Assembly (NCBI GenBank): GCA_001662425.1
Contig: BDDC01001850.1
Span: 1 to 19,413, forward strand
DNA: 19,413 nt
Origin: Chlamydomonas sphaeroides
Taxonomy: Eukaryota > Chlorophyta > Chlorophyceae > Chlamydomonadales > Chlamydomonadaceae
Direction of reading: 5' to 3'
This document shows, in pieces, positions 16,263-19,413 of the stretch (positions are counted from its first letter, which is position 1; every line of letters starts with the position of its first letter). The notes beneath the pieces are model-generated. The model was not told the DNA's origin. It did no database searches and worked only from the letters and a program-made list of their open reading frames with translations. The position numbers were made by a program, and so were the translations under genes.

Positions 16263-19200
16263 ATGGAAAGCCCACACGGACGCGCGCCTGCCTCGCGGCC
16301 AGGCTCTGGGACGTCTTTCGTCAGCCAAAATGCGGTGTCGCACGCACGACCGCAGTCGGGGCAAAGCGCCGCGGCGACCCGTATCAGCGGCAAGCCGCTG
16401 GGTGCGGACCGGCTCATGGCAATGTGCGAGCGCATATACAAGAGCTTCAACCCAGCACAAGTGACTCTGGATACGCACGTGGATAACTGTGTCACGGAGC
16501 TGCAAATACACAACACCTTCGATGACAGCTTCGTCCGCCAAGTCATTTACGGCGCTGTGCGGTATCGGAAGCTGCTCGGGGCGCTTATGGACTCCTTTTA
16601 CCACTACAACGGGTGAGGGGCGCGGCAAGGGGAGGCGACGGCCGGCCGCGGGGGTGCCGTCGCTGCAGGGTTTGGCAGCGTGCCGCAGAAGAGCGTGCCG
16701 CAGGAGAGCTTTCGGCTGGCGCCATGAACGAGCCACGCCCCATGGCGTGAACCGCCGGCCGTACATGACGGGGGCAAAGGGAGTATGGTACAAGTACCCG
16801 CGACAAGGGGCGGCATCAGGCCCCCTGTCGCACGTTCGACGCGCCTGCCCGCCGTGCCCATGGCCCGTCCTGTCCCGACCTGCCGCCTGTTCCCATGCCT
16901 TCCTCACCCACCCCACCCCGCCCGTGTTGTGCCGCAGCGGCGCTGCCTCCCGCGAGGACCAGGACATGTACAAGCTGTACAGCTACCTGACCATCTTCCG
17001 GCTGGAGGAGCTCACCTTTGTCAACTTCCAGTGAGTTCGGCTGCCCCTGCCAGCCCAGCCAGGCGACAGCCGACAGGACCCACAGGAAGCGGTGCAGAGG
17101 GTCGGTGGGGGGTAGGCCGCAGCGCTCGGTGGCAGAGGCCAGAGCGCGGCAGCTGGCTGGCCGCCGCGGCTGTGTCGGGCACGGCGGGGCGTCGGTTTGC
17201 TGCGTGCCCCGGAGCGCCGGGGGCTTGCATAGCCCGTCAGGTGCACGGCTCCGGTCGGGCGAGGGCGGCTGCGCTCGCCCCGCCGCCGGAACCTGAGGTG
17301 GCGCTCTGTCTGGCCCGGCCCGCAGGCGTCTGATTGACGCGATGCCCACCCAGAAGATGTACGTGCTGCTCAAGTACCTGTTCGACCCCACCCTGATGCG
17401 GGAGGTGGTGCGAGAGGACTGGCTCAAGCTGTACGACAAGGAGGTGCGGGCACAGGGCTCTGGTGGAGCGCCACGGGGCCTATGGGAACTCTGTAGAGGA
17501 TGCGGGCGCGAGCCCTGGGGCCTGCGCTAGTGCGGGGTTAGGTAGCGGCTATGAGATGAGCCGCGGAGAAGGGCATGGGCAGTGTGGGCCGCAGGGGCTG
17601 TGGCTTTGTTGAGATTGGTCCGATGCCCCGCCGCCTGCCCCGCAACGCCCCGCTCCACCGCCCGGCCCCTAACAGTTCGTGGACGAGACCATCGAGCGGC
17701 TCATTGCGTGGAAGGACGAGAGCAGCGCCCTTCTGTCGCGGCTCGAGTACAAGGTCACGCTGAGCAGGAAGGCAAGTCGCAGGCTGCCTTCGCCGACCTG
17801 GACGTCACGGCCACTGCCTCAGCCGCAAGAGCGGCACCAGCACTGCTTGTGGTGCCACGACCCACAGCCTCGCTCACCTGGGCGGGGCTTTGCCGGGGCC
17901 GCTTGCGTCGCAGGAAGACAAGGACGAGACGTCGTCGCCGGGCGGTGCCACCTCGCAGCCCACCGCCAAGCCGTCCACGGTGCCGCAGCCCTTCAACCTA
18001 ACGCAGCAGAAACCCAGGCCGCTGCCGGTGGAGGATCCGCCGCCGCCGCCCATCCGCGCGCGGCCTGCGCCGCGGCCGCGCAGCGGCCCCACGCGGGAGG
18101 AGGCGGCGCTGCAGGCCGCGAAGGAGGCCAACCGCTTAGCTGCTGAAAAGAAGGCCGCAAGGTGGGACCTGGGGACACCGCGCCGGACGGGGCCCCGGCC
18201 GCCAAAAGAGCTTTGGTGGCTGCGCCCCCGTACAGCGCCGCCATCCTCAGCCCGTTGTTCGGTGCATGGCTGCTGTTGAGGCGGGGCCGTGCGCCGGTCG
18301 CTGTCGTGGTCCAGGCAGTAGGCCGTGGCGGGCAGCGTCCTGCAGGGGACAGCGTGCATGCCCCGCACAGGGGCGCCAGGCCCGCCCGGCCTACTGGGGC
18401 GTCGCCGCACCTTTATCCACGAACCTCTTCACCCACGCCGCCACCCCTCAGAGCCTCGCCCTTCAAGCTGCGGGTGTCTGAGCGGCCGATCAACATCGAA
18501 AAGATCCGCGCGGAGCTGGAGGAGGAGCGGACGCGGGAGCTCACCTTCCGGGGCATCCGCGCAGCGCCCGCGCCGCCGCCGCCCGCCGCGCAGGTGCGGC
18601 ACCGCCCGCAGCTGCGGCCCGCAGCGCCCGCGCACCGCCATGCCGCATGCATGGCCTAGGTCGCTGGCGTGCCTCTGCTGCGTCCTTCTCGACCCCTAAC
18701 CTGGCGGGCCGGACGCGGGGCCCTGTGTGCTGCCCAAATTGAACATGTTACTAAGACATACACCTTGGGGCGGCATCTGGGTACTCCGCAGGTCAAGCTC
18801 AACGCGGCGGCCATCCTGCGCGAGGATGCGCTGTACCGGCGGAAGCAGCAGGAGGAGGCCGAGGCGCTGCGGCGCTACGAGGCCGAGCTACGCGACGCGA
18901 GCGGCTTCAAGGCGTGGCAGAGCGCCATGCTGGAGCAAGACGAGGCGGCGCGCGCGGCGTCCATCGAGCGGCGGCGGCAGGAGATGGCCGCGGCGCAGGT
19001 GGGAGGCGGCACGGCCCCCGGCTCGTGAGGGGTTGGGCCCTGCATTGGTGGGGCGCACCGCTTGGGTCAGAATAAGGGTGTGGGGTGGTGGGAGGGTGGT
19101 GGGAGGGAGGTTGACAGCCTGGCTTACGGACGGCGCTCCGCACAAGGCCCGGTACACAACGCTGCCCCTCTGCCGTGTTGCTCGCGTGCTTGTGTTGCCG

Positions 19201-19382
19201 GTGCGCAGGAGAACGCCATCAAGGCGCGACAGGCGGCGATGGAGGCCAACGCGGAGCTGGCGCGCGTGGCCAAGGAGGAGGCCAAGCGCATCGAGGAGGA
19301 CCTGCGGCGGGAGCGCGAGGAGCAGTCTCGGCTCAACGCGCAGCGGCGGGAGGCGGTGGTGGAGGCGCGGCAGGACGTCAAG
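16263..19382 (+). CDS. CFAP99: Cilia- and flagella-associated protein 99 (partial, N-terminal part)
   Basis: Eight exons are seen: 16263-16612, 16938-17030, 17326-17443, 17676-17771, 17914-18161, 18452-18593, 18792-18998 and 19209-19382. All are in phase (476 residues so far), ending at a GTGGGG donor, so the gene continues past the right edge. Residues 60-220 form the helical N-terminal part typical of CFAP99 (FVRQVIYGAVRYRKLLGAL, MYKLYSYLTIFRLEELTF, MYVLLKYLFDPTLMREVV). A proline-rich linker (about 256-286) follows. Next come SPFKLRVSERP and the hallmark block starting VKLNAAAILREDALYRRKQ (from 350), then a long charged coiled coil. CFAP99 is an axoneme-associated protein known from motile cilia, including Chlamydomonas. 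Intron 4 uses a GC donor (AAG|GCAAGT). The start is the first true ATG in the open frame; 5' non-coding exons are possible. Confidence 0.88.
17772..17913 (+). other. GC-AG intron in CFAP99
   Basis: The exon before ends in AGGAAG followed directly by GCAAGT, which matches the strong consensus for GC donors. The intron ends GTCGCAG before GAAGAC. Splicing here keeps phase 0 and joins LSRK to EDKDE. No GT donor nearby gives a sensible alternative. Confidence 0.7.
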
Positions 19383-19386
19383 GTGG

Positions 19387-19413
19387 GGCCGGGGAGGGGA
19401 GGGGAGGGGAGGG
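19387..19413. repeat. GGGGA tandem repeat at right edge
   Basis: Short tandem GGGGA units fill the end of the window, in the intron after CFAP99 exon 8. The array may extend beyond the edge. Confidence 0.8.

Overview
This window looks like nuclear DNA of a green alga (Chlorophyta). It is very GC-rich and carries intron-dense genes: about 30 GT-AG introns and one GC-AG intron, mostly 120-340 nt, all joining in phase. The protein set fits: a chloroplast CDSP32-type double-thioredoxin protein, a ciliary protein (CFAP99), an exosome subunit (RRP46), an F-box/LRR protein and a TKL-like kinase. CFAP99 implies that the organism, or its recent ancestor, builds flagella. I cannot name the species. No rRNA, tRNA, CRISPR array or transposon was recognised.

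Layout. (1) 2302-267, minus: N-terminal part of a protein kinase, running off the left edge inside an intron that carries a CAGGGG hexamer repeat. (2) 2303-3956: 1.65 kb of less GC-rich spacer. (3) 3957-4427, plus: small three-exon gene for a 108-residue protein I do not recognise. (4) 4496-6474, plus: RRP46/EXOSC5, starting only 68 nt after the previous stop codon. (5) 6475-7883: convergent spacer. (6) 11112-7884, minus: CDSP32-like protein, 10 exons. (7) 11113-11671: spacer. (8) 15171-11672, minus: F-box/LRR protein, 9 exons. (9) 15172-16262: divergent promoter region with some exon-like stretches. (10) 16263 to beyond the right edge, plus: CFAP99, eight exons seen.

The genes do not form one pathway; this is an ordinary dense stretch of algal chromosome. 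The most interesting points are the very tight small-gene/RRP46 pair with no poly(A) signal between (a candidate dicistronic nuclear transcript), the missing first cysteine in the CDSP32-like active site, a serine-rich insert between the kinase glycine loop and catalytic lysine, and the GC-AG intron in CFAP99. Exon models were built by hand from splice consensus, reading phase and protein family patterns; none was checked against transcripts or databases.
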